Positions 37,247-49,130 of a stretch of 64,000 nucleotides of DNA are shown piece after piece (the stretch's first letter is position 1; every line of letters starts with the position of its first letter). The notes below the pieces were generated by a model. The model was not told where the DNA came from and ran no database searches. It saw only the letters and a list, made by a program, of their open reading frames with translations. Made by a program: the position numbers and the translations under genes. This stretch comes from Epiperipatus broadwayi. Its lineage: Eukaryota > Onychophora > Udeonychophora > Euonychophora > Peripatidae. The DNA is taken from the NCBI GenBank assembly GCA_028023455.1, contig JAQFVV010012423.1, positions 1,625,273 through 1,689,272 on the forward strand, given 5' to 3'.

Positions 37247-39274
37247 ATAACTGGAGGTATATATAGAGTTAATCTCTGATTAACAGTACAATTCAGTAAA
37301 TAAGAAATCTAATGATTTCCTCTTTGTTCAAGGATACAGATATGATTAAAAATGCATGATTAATCCATGTGCTATTGATTCATACTATTAATTAAATTTA
37401 CTCAGTCTTAATTTGTTTTGTTTTTTAATTGTTTGCTAGAGTAATCTAAAAAAATTTAAAGGCAATGCATATTTTGGGTTTAATTAATTTTCGGAATTTA
37501 TTTAAGTTTTTATAATAATTTATTGTAAAATTATTCTTAACTTTAGGCAACTTTGCATATTCGGTTTGCAAGTTTATCAACTCTTCATATGTATTGTTTC
37601 CCTAGGCAGATGTCAAGTTTCAAAGTAAGAACTTCTCACCAAATTTCTTCAGAATTTAATGAGTTGTTCTTTTTCCCTTTTCTCCAGTTTTTGCATTTGT
37701 ACTTAATGATGGTAATTCAAAAAAGATTAGTTTTATTTTCCACTTGTGCTTCTTCAAATTATATGTGTACTTTTTAATTTCCTGTACTCTTCTCGCCTTC
37801 CTGGACCTGCTTATTCATATCATTACTGTATCAAGCAATTCATGATCATCTGCTCAATAGTTCTTCTAAAAAGGCCATCATGATTTGTTTTGTTTACTGG
37901 GAATATTATGCTTAATTATTTGTCCAACTGATAGGTGGAAAAAAAAAATTAAAAATTAAATCTTGAAGCTTATTTTCTAAAGAATTGGGCCTAATTTTTA
38001 TCTGCTTCTACACAAGACCTTTCTTACAATACCAACCCCAAATAATGATTTTGATGTCCCTCTTTAAAAAATTAGCCAGGTCACTTAATACATTAATTTG
38101 GTTTCCTCTTCAAATTTTTTTTTACAAATTACAGGATGCTCATTGTAAATAAGCATATTCCATAACCAACTTATGTTATTCCAATCAGTTTAGAAAACTA
38201 CATTTTTGAGGCTATACAAGTGATCTATAGACTTTTCATCTAAGTATTTCCTTAACACTTTAATACTTAAAAAATTAACATACACATTGGCATACTTTAT
38301 ATTCCATCCAGTACAGATTCTTTCCTTGGTGTGCTTTCTCAGTTTCTTCAGGTTGGTTTATGCTGTTTTTTTTTATATATAATATTGTCGCAATCCCTTT
38401 GGTAGCTTTTCTTCACACTTTTTTTATAGCTTTTATAGTTCCTCTTTCCAGATAAAGACCTCTTCAATGCTTTTTTGTACTACTCATTATTTAACTGATT
38501 TTTTTTTTTTTTGAATTTTTGTAATTCTATTTAAATGGTTTTGTTATATTTCTTCTTCAATGTTTTGATCACATATGCATATTTTTTTTCCTCTTCTAAT
38601 TTTATTCTCTCAAGTATCTGAAATAATTTTTTTCAATTTATTGTCTCATCTTTGCAGTTACTTCTTGGTTTGTTTAAAATATATTGTTTACTTTAATTAT
38701 CATTTCATCATTCTTCTGAGTAATCTTCTTTATCATTGTAATGATTTCTTTTTGAAAATTTTGTTTATGCCTTTTTTGTATATTTATCCCCATTTGGGCC
38801 ATAATTTTCTTATTATCTTCCTTGATTTGCTTTTCTGATTTTCATTTCTCATTTGTTGTCTCATATCTTGATTCTCAACTATCTTTGAAATGATTTGTCT
38901 AATTCCAGTTGTGTTATCATCCATCTTTGTATTCATTTATTGAATCATCATCTGATTGTTACCTTTGTTTTCAACTTCCTTTTCATTCATATTTATATTC
39001 ATTTGTCATTTCTTGTGTCATCATTTCAAAATATTTGTCTATTAACTTTCAAATTATCATTATGATTTTTTCTGAAGTATGTGATAGTTTCACTAAGCTT
39101 CAACTTTAAATTACTTTCTTACAACTATCTTTATTGCATTTTACTGGGTTTGCATTCATTTGTAGCAAAACTGGAACTAAAATATTATTGATATTTGTAA
39201 AAAATCACAAGATATCAGTATCATATAGATAATCCTTCTAAATTCTTTTCTTCCTCCTCTGTTTTTGCTGTCTT
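37247..39274 (-). other. Possible gag/pol-upstream debris of a retroelement, minus strand
   Basis: The plus strand is strongly pyrimidine-rich at 38400-39120, so the minus strand gives Lys/Glu/Asn/Gln-rich coiled-coil-like frames, for example around DDNTTGIRQIISKIVENQDM. A 55-codon minus frame at about 38202-38370 (LKKLRKHTKERICTGWNIKY and on) also looks coding. Lying upstream of the gypsy pol fragment in the same orientation, it may be its gag, but I cannot recognise a gag motif or zinc knuckle. Confidence 0.3.
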
Positions 39275-39340
39275 CATATATAATATTGAATTTCAAAAAA
39301 CACACTCTTCACTTTTTAGCAAAAAACTTTTATTATTGAT

Positions 39341-39377
39341 AACAGTTTCGACTGTACCATGCAGTCTTCATCAGATC
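39341..39377 (-). ncRNA. Hammerhead-ribozyme-like motif, left arm (core intact)
   Basis: Minus strand: GAT (stem I), CTGATGA (39368-39374), stem II GACTG/CAGTC with a seven-base loop, GAAA (39346-39349), then a short AACTGTT segment and ATC that would pair with GAT. AACTGTT is nearly self-complementary, so helix III would form only between two molecules, as proposed for other minimal hammerheads of this group. Both core boxes match consensus. Stem I beyond three pairs is weak. Confidence 0.5.
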
Positions 39378-39556
39378 TAAATTTGAACATATATAAACAA
39401 ACAACCATTAAAATACATTATTTTATATAAAATTATTAAATTTCTATCCAACTTTTAAATTTTTTAAAATTAATTCCTAACCTTTTCAAATCATATAATA
39501 TCATTTACATATTTACATTTTAATGGTTGTTTGTTTATATATGTTCAAATTTTGTA

Positions 39557-39595
39557 GATCTGATGAAGACTGCATGGTACAGTCCAAACTGTTAT
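39557..39595 (+). ncRNA. Hammerhead-ribozyme-like motif, right arm (core mutated)
   Basis: Same block on the plus strand: CTGATGA (39560-39566), stem II GACTG (39568-39572) and CAGTC (39580-39584), but the second core box reads CAAA in place of GAAA (39585-39588). Loss of that G would be expected to stop self-cleavage, so this copy is probably inactive. Confidence 0.5.
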
Positions 39596-39657
39596 CAATA
39601 ATAAAAGTTTTTTTTGCTAAAAAGTGAAGTGTGTGATTGAAATTCAATATCATATAA

Positions 39658-42600
39658 ATAATTTAATTTTTTTTACAAAAATTCTGACAGATAGAGATAG
39701 CTCAACAATTCTGTAACTGATTGGTATTTTCTAGTTCTCTCTGCAAGAGAGTGGTTATGAAAAGCTTTTGAGCATATTTGTTCTTTTGTTAGATTTCAAA
39801 AATAAAACATATACTGGCCATAATTTAATCCATATTTATGATTAAATTTCCACAAAATATTTGTTTAATAAATTTCATTTAGAATAATAATGTGACTAGA
39901 TAAGATTTCATTACAAAATATTTAGTTTTAGAAGAAAAACTCAAGAGAAATTAGTAATATACAGCACAGTTGCATCCTGAAATTGGCTAAAAAAAGCAAT
40001 TTTATATTGACTGCATGTTTCTTTTTACCAATTTTTAAAAATTATAAATAGAATTTTAAATGTTAAATAAAATTTTATTAATTTTAAGTGATCTGAACAA
40101 AAATTCATTTGGGTTAGTAAACTAAATTAAAATAATTCTGATTTTTTGAAAACTTAATGTTACCAGAAATGTGAAAACCAGTCCAATAAGAAAAAAAAAT
40201 TCAATTCATGATTTGTTTTAAAGAATAATTTTCATTTGTAAAGGTATATTTTTAAAGAATAATTCAAAATTTTTGAAAATAGAATAAAGATTAATTTTAT
40301 CAAATAAAAGTTGGAAATTTAATCTAACCACTATTAGAACTTTTTTAAAAAAAATTGTAAATGGCTGAATAGTTAATGTCAATAGACAGTTGATGATACT
40401 TTTTTCATGATGTTCACTATTATAGTTCTCCAATGTAGCTTCTGGATCTTCTTTCAGTTTCTAAATCTTCTGTAGTTTCTGCTACTTGTGTTTACTCTAG
40501 TTGCTATTCCATCTTTGTTTTAAATCTTGTCATCATTTTTACCTGATTGCTATTAATTATTTTTTATTTTCTTTACCATTGTCACTTTATTTCCAGTCAA
40601 CATTCTTTTTTGTTTTTCTTTTGTGAATATTTCATCAAATTTGAAATGTCACCATCTTTTCTCCATGCAACTGTTTCTTCTTCTATGGATTTCCAAATCT
40701 TAATTTTTTTTTAGCCTGTTATTTTAATTTACTAATTGACCTTATCATTTATAATTTAATTAAACATATAATTTCACAATATTTGTCCACTTGTTTTATT
40801 CTTACCATTCCACACTGTTCTTATATTTGTTACTACTCATTTTCATTAATTATTTTTAAGATATGTCCATTACTATTATTTTTTTATTAGGTCGTTCTAT
40901 TCCAGACTAAATTTGATGTAATTAATTTTATCTATCTGTCAAAACAGTAGTAAGTAAATATAGTTATTTTATGTAATGGAAATTTTGGCATATCAACCAC
41001 CTATTAACTGACAATGATGCACACATGCAATTGTCTCTTGGAAACCTATATATTGGAGTGGATATATATATATGTGTGTGTGTGTGTGTTGGTATATTAT
41101 TTGAGAGAAATTAGTTGATAATCAACATGACCCTTATTTGACAATGATTTTAACTACATTATAATAGTAATGGTGTAGTCCTCACTTTCATGTAGTTGAA
41201 TTCAGATATCCCATCTTTAGGAAAATCAGATTTACACACATATATGGGAAAGATTATACAGTGAAGTTCTACATTTGATTTCTTTTAAACTTAGCGTTAA
41301 TCATTATATGAGAATACCACCATCATTTCAAATAGACTGGCATCACCATTTATTGATATTTATGACCCATTGGATCACATTTCCTGGTTGTCTATAATGA
41401 TCACATATTTACACACACATATAAATATATAAGAAATGTGAAACTCAGCATAAAATGTATTTTAAAAAGTAAAAATTTTATTTGACACAGCACTTTAGTG
41501 TGTATGTATATATATATAACAAATACAGTATTAATAACTGACAGACCTTTACATATGTCACTCTGCCTCACAAATTACTATGAAAATAATAATTAAAATA
41601 GCTGAATATGCTATTTAAATTTACTATCTAGCATTAGAAAGGGATACATGTAATACATTCTGATTTTATGACTGAAATCAAAGTGTAGTTTACACTGGCA
41701 TGTATACAGTAATAAAATTAATATTACAAATAAAATGTACATATTATTTAACAAGGAATATGCTATTTGCTTTAATCAAAAATTAAAGTGATGAGAAATG
41801 TATATACCTTGAATTATGGGATGAGTCAATATGTATTTTCCAATGACATTTATGGAGAATTTAATAAGAATTAGATATTTAAGACAGTAGTAAATAATAA
41901 TTTAAAAGTTACAAAACGTAAACCAAATTAACATATATAAGGCTTTTTAAATATATATATTTCAGTATTTTATAAAATTTGAGCCTCAGATACAGTTTAT
42001 ACTTGTATTTTGTGCATTTCATCGAATTGTAATATAACTGTCATATATAAAATATTCTTTTCAAACTAATTTTTTGCTAGCTCTATGCCAGGTTTTCATT
42101 CTTTTTTGTATATTTCTTTAATATTTATCATTGTATTTTATGGCCTTTTCAGCATCCACAATCTTATGGTAGCAATACATTCTAGTTAGAAGACTTATTT
42201 TTTAAATTTGTAATTTATAAACAATGATATTTTTTTTAGGCATTTGAAAGTTTAGTTATATTTTTTTACATTACACTTATTGTATGGTTACTTGGTTAAA
42301 AGAAAATAATATAGAAAGGAATGATATTAGCCATTTATTTTAGTATTTATATTTACTATGTTAAGAATTAACATATTTAGAAATATTCATAAATTATAAT
42401 AGTATTTATAAATTTATTCAATAATTCAATTAAATATCCTAAAGTTGAATTAATTTTAGTATATCAAGGGCTGGTGATGTATATTCACTTTTCTTTAATT
42501 TTTATATACAACTTTCCACTTTAAAACTTTATTACTATGATATTCAAATTACTTAGTTAATCTGAACATTGAAACTGTGATAAACTGACTACAGACAACC

Positions 42601-43117
42601 ATTCTACTTATATTAAATCAATTACTCATAAAATCTATGTTATTTGGAAATGTGTTGGTATTTATCTTAATCTGACAACGACTATTTTTTCTTAATTAAT
42701 TTAAATGCATGTTATTTTTTTAACAATTGATCTTTACATTAATTTTTATATATCCTAAAAAATGTATAGTTTTTAATGTACAACAATTTTAATGTATATT
42801 CAATCTTAGTAAAATGTATTCACATTACAAATGCAGTTACAAAACCATAACTTAATTTCCTTTTTTTATTTTTATTTTTTGACATTGAAAATAATATTTG
42901 ATTATTCTGAACAGAGTAGGTTTTTTTCTTCAAGTTTTTCCCCTTTTTCTTAAAATAATATTCTCTCAAATAAAAATGAATGTTGTTTAATTATTTTAAC
43001 TTTGCATAAATATTTCTAATCAGTCACTGAAAAATGGCATTTAAGAAATAATAGAAATATTTTTTTATGTATTAAATTCTTTTATTGACCATGTATTAAA
43101 AAATAATTATTTGTTTA
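39658..43117. other. AT-rich DNA, no gene recognised
   Basis: The part at 40430-40900 is pyrimidine-rich on the plus strand, and its minus strand gives Lys/Glu-rich frames with stops. At about 41056-41090 (AT)n passes into (GT)n. No repeat end or motif was identified elsewhere. Confidence 0.5.
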
Positions 43118-43281
43118 ACAACAATTGGGGTTTTTAGATTTAATTTGGAAAAAAAACAGTATAGGTGTCCAAAATTAATTAAGTCAATCCCTTGTTATAA
43201 AAAAATAGGAATTGATTTAATTAATTTCAGGATCCCTCATGCTTATATTTTAAGTTAAATCTAAAAAACCCAATTGTGGTT
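43118..43281. mobile_element. Fold-back element, about 165 bp
   Basis: The outer blocks CAACAATTGGGGTTTTTAG and, inverted, CAACCACAATTGGGTTTTTTAG delimit the unit. Inner blocks AAAATTAATTAAGTCAATCC and their inverse flank an 11-base centre near 43195-43205. There is no coding capacity. The arms are diverged, so it is an older copy. Confidence 0.65.
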
Positions 43282-43429
43282 GAATAAAGAATTTTTTCCC
43301 CCCTTTTCAGTGCAGGATCAACAAAAGCATTTAACATTAAACAAAAAATATCTATTATTTTTAAGTTTTTAGTATTGACACAGTAAATCAAAATGTAAAA
43401 CTATATTATCATTTAAATTGACTGGACAC

Positions 43430-44735
43430 TTATAGTTGATATATATCATTAGATATGGCTGCTATAAGTTAAAATATATATCCCTTATGTATATATCCTA
43501 TTTAGTATGTATACATAATATTATATAATATTTAAATATAAGTATATTGCCTTTGTTGAACTTAATGTACTTAGAAGGGATTTGAACTTAGACTTTTCAC
43601 ATGTATATAGTCATGGGTATTAGTTATAAATGATGGAGTGGATGGCTATATTTTTTTAAGTGAAAAGTGTTTAACATTTTTACTTTGACTGAAATTTTTT
43701 TATTTTTTAAAACAAAAAAAAAATGCTTACCAAAACTATATTGTAAATGAACTTTATTTAATACATATAATTTTACTTTAAATCAATTTCACACATATGA
43801 TGTATATATATCACTAAATATATCTGCAGTGAGTAAATGTATACTCTTTATACATTTTCTTAATAGTTAAGTATTAGATAAATGCTTGGCTAGAGGTTAG
43901 TATTTTTTAATCTGGTGTCCTAGGTCCTCACTGAAGAGAGCCATAGCTTGAAACTAGTCTGGAAATGGGGACAGTTATAGATAAAGATTTGAATGCTTTT
44001 TCTTACAGCATTTTCCACATATAAAAATAATAATAAAATAAGCTTGTTTAAAAATATTGGCATGCTCTTTATTATATATATATATTCTATTTAAATAATA
44101 TATAGGTATATAAATGATGAAAAATATGAAATATTATTTTAAGTGTAAAGTGCTTTACATTTTCACAGTTTTTATTTTTATTTAAAAAATTGTTTTAAAC
44201 AAAATTATAATATAAACAACTTTCTTATCACTTAAATAAAGCTTGCAATAATAACAAAAAAAAAATCAATAGCAAGCATTATTTAAAACACCCTCCTCCC
44301 ACTCTTCCTATCTAAGAAATTAAGTAACCTATTAAAAAATTATGTGTTCTACCAATTTTATAGGAATTTTAAACAAATGTATAAAATTTTAACAATTTAT
44401 ATTGAACGTTAAATGTCTCAAATATCAATTTTAAAATGTTAATAAAAGATTAAATTGAAAGAAAAAAACTTTATACAGCTCTCTCATGACACTTATTTAA
44501 AACAAATGAAGGTTCTACAAATAGTTTTTAACTGTAATATATTAAAATATTGAATATTTTTAATATTTTCTACCCTCTGTTCAATATCTAAGAAACTAGA
44601 TGACCTACTGAAAAGATGAGTATTATACATGGATTGTCCTAATATTACTTAGTTATATGCCAGATTTCAAGAAATTCTATTGAATTTAAATATGTTAAAC
44701 CTCAATTTTAAAATTTTATTCTAACTTGATCAAAA
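43430..44735. repeat. Diverged tandem duplications
   Basis: Two layers are visible. Blocks near 43436-43500 and 43795-43855 resemble each other (GATATATATCAYTARATATRNCTGC), as do blocks near 43658-43690 and 44139-44170 (AAGTGWAAAGTGYTTWACATTTT). Further on, 44218-44460 and 44475-44730 form another pair (CTATCTAAGAAATTAAGTAACC versus CAATATCTAAGAAACTAGATGACC, and shared TCAATTTTAAAAT). These look like old segmental tandem copies of a non-coding unit. Confidence 0.55.
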
Positions 44736-45162
44736 CTTGACAAATAAAGAAACAAACAGACTGATTTTTTTTAAAATTTCAATAAAAGCATTTAAAAACA
44801 ATTGTTTACATTTATATATTGTAGCACATATATTATTCACACAACTTATTTTTATGATTTATGCTTACAATAACATTTCATCTTTGACAATATACAGTAA
44901 TGCTAAACCCTTTATAATAATTAAAATCTTTTTTTTAATCTTAGTATTTGGTCATATCATTAATCCACATATCTTCCATATTTAGACTTGGTTCAAATAC
45001 TAATATAACACATCTGATTATTAATTTAATAATTATTAATGCCATGTTTTTATCTGGCTCATATATTCTGTATTTCTAACAATGTTAGAAATAGTAGACT
45101 TATAAACATCAAAAGTTTAAAGAATGGGTGGATCCATTCATTATTGATCTTTTGGAAACATA

Positions 45163-45267
45163 ACATTACTTATTCATAGTCTAAGGAGAGTAGTTTACCC
45201 CTATTAGTATGGCAATATAGCACTATTTATTCATAGCCCTAAGGAGAGTATTTACCCCTATTAGTAT
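45163..45267. repeat. Tandem duplication, 57-bp period
   Basis: Units at 45163-45210 and 45220-45267 share TTATTCATAG, CTAAGGAGAGTA and TTACCCCTATTAGTAT with very few changes, which suggests a fairly recent duplication. Confidence 0.85.
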
Positions 45268-45321
45268 ATATAATGCTAATTTTAGATTTTCATATTTTAT
45301 TTAACATATGGTGTCAGCACA

Positions 45322-45594
45322 TTAAAATTCATCATCATCAGTTTTTAACCAATCAAGTGCTAACTCCTCCATGCTATATAGAGCAAAGAGGTACTCAAGG
45401 ACATGGTAAATTGGACACTCTGTATAAATATGTACCATAGTTTGTGGTCTTCCACACTGTTTGGAAGGTTTATAAATCCCCATTTATGCAACATATAATG
45501 ACATCTATCCTGGTCTGTTCTAATTCTGTTAATCATTGACCAGAGTTTTCTTGGAAGAGAGAAACCAGGTCCTCGGAGAGTAGGGTCAGTTATT
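45322..45594 (-). pseudogene. LINE (non-LTR retrotransposon) ORF2 C-terminus
   Basis: The minus strand opens with TDPTLRGPGFSLPRKLWSMI and NRIRTDQDRCHYMLHKWGF. A frame change near 45440 then gives CGRPQTMVHIYTECPIYHV, and the protein ends MEELALDWLKTDDDEF at a TAA (45322-45324). The LPR..W..NR.RT.Q.RC...LHKWG and CGxxQTMxHIxxECP signatures are those of the C-terminal region of many invertebrate non-LTR elements, with a Cys/His motif. The upstream RT and endonuclease are missing, as expected of a 5'-truncated insertion. Only one frame change is needed across the 90 codons, so this copy is younger than most here. Confidence 0.85.
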
Positions 45595-45599
45595 ATTTA

Positions 45600-47375
45600 T
45601 ATTGGAATTATGTTTTCATATTATATTATATAATTATTATCATGAAGGTATTTCTTACTCAATGTATAATTAATAAAGAATAGGGCAATATATTGGTTTT
45701 AATGTGAGACATGTTTAAAACTTTTTTATTCCATTTTAAGAGGTTTATTACTGTTGATTGTCTTTTTATAATTTATTTATGTTTGCTATTGGTGATAAGT
45801 AAAGGACATGTTTTTTTTTTTTTAGGTTATTCTTTAAATAAAATAAATTCACATTTTTCAAAAAACATTAATTGGTGGAACGCAAATCAGCAAAACAAAC
45901 AAACAAAAAAAAAACAGGCAAAAAGTCTTTTCATCTAAAGAGGATTGAATTAAGCTTTTCAAATTGTTGATATTTTTTCTAGTGGATAGTTGTATTACCA
46001 AATAGCGATTAGATAAATAATATACTGACTTTTTATATGCCTTGATAACTGGGTTAATGATTTCAAATAATAAAAGTAATCATGTGGTTTTATCTAGACA
46101 TTAAAAGTAGATATGAGAAAATTGAACATTGAAAAAATATGACAATATAAGTATTGACTATTTTAATGTATACTAGGTTTAAGCAGAAATATTTGGAAAA
46201 TAAAATGAAGAAAAACTTTTGGATATGGTCATACTCATTAAAGAAAGTTTAAAAATAATTTTTGGAAATTTTATCTTTTTAACATGTGTGTGATCAGGTG
46301 GGTCAGCAATATGAGATGGCACTGAGAGTGGTGGGTCGTGTGAAAGTCTGAGTTCGAACCCTGCACATATTACATATATAAATGCAGGTTTAAGCTTGTA
46401 CAATATATTAAAGATGACTTTTTGAAAAAGTAGCATTAGTAATCAAACTAAAGTATAGAATTAAAAAAAAAAAGTATATAGTGAATTCTTAGTGAGAATA
46501 TTAAATTTCTTTTGCAAAGTTCAGCTGCCCCCTTTAATAACCATAGCAAAGATTATCACTCATATTATTTTAAAAGAATCTGATAAAACTTGATAAAAAA
46601 AGTTTAAAATCAATTTCGATTCAATTTCTTGGTTGTTTAAATGACTATTAGAGACACGTTTTCTTTACAAAATTGTTTTTGGTTTCTTTTTTTTATTATA
46701 TTTCATCTAAGAAATAGTAAATCAATCAATTATCTTTTTGCTTTCTAATAGCTTATTCCATAACTTTTGAAATTAAAAGTTGCAGAGTAATATTGATTTA
46801 CTATTACTTTTCAAATGTTTTAAAGATTTGGAATTAATAAACTGAAAGTATAATCTAATATTAACTGATATTGATTGAACGGAGGATTTAATTTTCATTG
46901 TGGTATAACATTACAGATAATTCTGACAATTCCTGAGATCTTAAGTAGAATACAAAATATTACAATTGTTTAATGCATTTATGCCCATGAAGCTGAAATG
47001 TTTATGATATGTATCTTAAGTGATAAGTGGAAAATAATTTAAAAAAAAAAAACTATTATTCAAGCATTATAAGTCAGTAATGGTTATCATTTTGAAGTGA
47101 TCGTTAACGAAGATTTAGTACGGAAACTTCATTCCCAATTAAATTTGATTTGAATATTGTATGTAGTTTTATATATGCAAATTTTACAAATGCTCCTAAT
47201 ATTTCATTAATAAAGCACTTTATTAATGTAAATAATGCAGAATTTACATATCATGATAATATTGTTTATTTATTATTCTTTTGTTGTTGTTGTTTTAAGA
47301 AGTTGTCAATATATTGATTAAAGTTGTAAACTAGATCTCAAAAGATTGTAAAAGAAATCTAGATAGAGACCACAT
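45600..47375. other. AT-rich DNA; one family B copy
   Basis: Apart from the repeat at 46270-46365, no gene, element end or RNA gene was recognised. Confidence 0.5.
46270..46365 (+). repeat. Dispersed repeat family B, copy 5 (tRNA-like part only)
   Basis: Keeps the clearest pol III boxes of the family: TGATCAGGTGG (box A, 46291-46301) and AGTTCGAACCC (box B, 46351-46361, ten of eleven consensus bases). The AT-rich body is absent. It is the best evidence that family B contains a tRNA-like promoter. Confidence 0.75.
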
Positions 47376-47489
47376 ATGAGCTGGCTGCCTGACCCATGGG
47401 AGTTTACTATAATGATATGGCAAAGAGAAGCTGAAAATCAAAGAACTGCTGTTAGACATGGAAACATCATTATGTTGTATAACAAATAA
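47376..47489 (+). other. Short coding-like island (38 codons), product unknown
   Basis: From an ATG at 47376 the frame reads MSWLPDPWEFTIMIWQREAE, continues with QRTAVRHGN and stops at a TAA. Trp, Pro and Arg use is far from the AT-driven norm of neighbouring chance frames. An in-frame TAG lies just upstream. It is not recognised as a transposon protein. A small host exon or a fragment of one is possible. It lies about 350 bp upstream of the island at 47843. Confidence 0.25.
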
Positions 47490-47842
47490 GTGTTGAAATG
47501 ATGACGGTTGGTAATTAGATTAATTTAAAGCAATGCAACAAATGTTTTACTTCAAAATAATTTTTAAAAATTAGCCCAAATGCATAAAAAGTGAAATTAA
47601 ATTTCATAGCTGCAGTTTTACTAAGAATAATTTCACAGCAAAAATTAAAGTTACAGACTGGTTTTAGTATCAAATTTATAATAGAACTGTTTTACTGATA
47701 AATATTTTAAATTATAAATCAGTAAATTATCTCTGAATATTACATTATCAGTTGTTAATGTTTATAATACACTTGACAAAAAGCATCAACTCTAATTCTT
47801 GTTGCACAATTATACATTGCTAGATTTTTTATTTTTATACAG

Positions 47843-48001
47843 ATCTCTATAAATATTTCAATTTGGCAAAAGCACCCACATTTTTTTCTACGGGCTGTGA
47901 AGAAGGAAAATAGAAGTAAAAGATTAAAGAGGATTAAAGTTCTGAGGAAGATTGCAGAGGCAATCGCAATCGGACTTAAATGTCAAGAAATGATTGTATG
48001 A
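47843..48001 (+). other. Candidate terminal exon, product unknown
   Basis: A strong acceptor-like tract (TTTTTTATTTTTATACAG) ends at 47842. It is followed by a 53-codon frame with a basic stretch (RAVKKENRSKRLKRIKVLRK) and then IAEAIAIGLKCQEMIV before a TGA. An AATAAA-type signal follows at about 48015. G+C is above the local background. An alternative phase gives YKYFNLAKAPTFF and stops sooner. It could be the last coding exon of a host gene. The family is not recognised. Confidence 0.35.
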
Positions 48002-49130
48002 GCATTGGTTTAATAATAAAAGAATTAAAATATGTAAAAAGAGGATTTTACTACTGTTCTTGCTTTCTGCAAATATCAGTCAAATTGATTCATTAATATA
48101 CTTTTTGACATTTCATTTTAAATGTAATTTAAGTGAGATTTAGTTGGCAGTATAAAATTAAAGCATACCAACTTTGTCTGTTAAAATAAGTAAATTTTGA
48201 TATAACTCTAATTTAATCCAAGATACCACCAGGCAAACCATTAAAATTATTAAGTCTTTATATTTGATATACTTCATATTTTTAAACATTACTGGCTATA
48301 AATATATTAATTTAGAAATTTGGATAAATGTGACAATATTTGAAATTAAAAATTAAAATAATTGCTTCTCTTTTCTTCCAAAAGGAATGCTCTAATTTTT
48401 ACATATTACTCATAATTTTGAGCATAAAGATCATATTGACTAACATCCTTTATTCTTTCAACATGGCTATTATTTCTATTATTTAGAATGATGTTGTTAG
48501 TATCAAAAACAGGTTTATTCAACAATGTTTACAATAAAAGAAAAAAATATAAAATAAGATTAAATTTGGCAATACATTTATACTAGCATTAAAACAGATT
48601 CAGTAATCAAAATATTAAAATGCAGTAATTACTAATGTGAATAAAAAAATTTTTTAAGAATTTTTCAATTACTAAATCATTCAGTTCTCTATTTATTTTG
48701 GTTTTGAAGTATTTAACAAAAAATTGGTATTGATTGAAAAGTATAATTAAAGAATGTAATAGCATTTTTTTTGTTGTATTAATGATTTCATTCTTTATAA
48801 CACTTCTTTCATCCTTTCCTGAAGATTTCTTAATATTCAATTTATAAGGGTTGTAATTTTTTAAATAATTATTGAAAGTCTATTTAGGAAGCTCAATGTA
48901 TATTCCAGTTTGTAGATTTCTTAATCATTGTTCATAGATTACTTAATTTTGAATAGGATGGCTTACTATTGATATTCTACTCACAGTGATTAAGCTGTTT
49001 CATCTAGAGAATCACCCTTTGTGTCAAAATCATTCAAGATTTTAAGATATAATTTAACAAAAAATAAATGAGTAAAACTACATTTTTTAAATATAAAAAA
49101 ATAATATTATGATAAAAAAATCCAAGGGAT
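48002..49130. other. AT-rich DNA, nothing recognised
   Basis: No motif-bearing frame or repeat end was seen on either strand. Confidence 0.5.

Larger units (their letters stand above)
39275..39657. mobile_element. Inverted pair of Penelope-like terminal repeats with hammerhead-like cores
   Basis: Arms of about 140 bp (39275-39419 and 39519-39657) are close inverted copies around a 100-bp AT-rich centre. Each arm carries a conserved block that opens with CTGATGA, continues with GACTG-CATGGTA-CAGTC and ends in an AACTGTTATC region. This has the order of a hammerhead ribozyme: core box, stem-loop II, second core box, then a short helix III. Terminal repeats of Penelope-like elements are known to hold such ribozymes. 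No RT is present between the arms. Confidence 0.65.
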
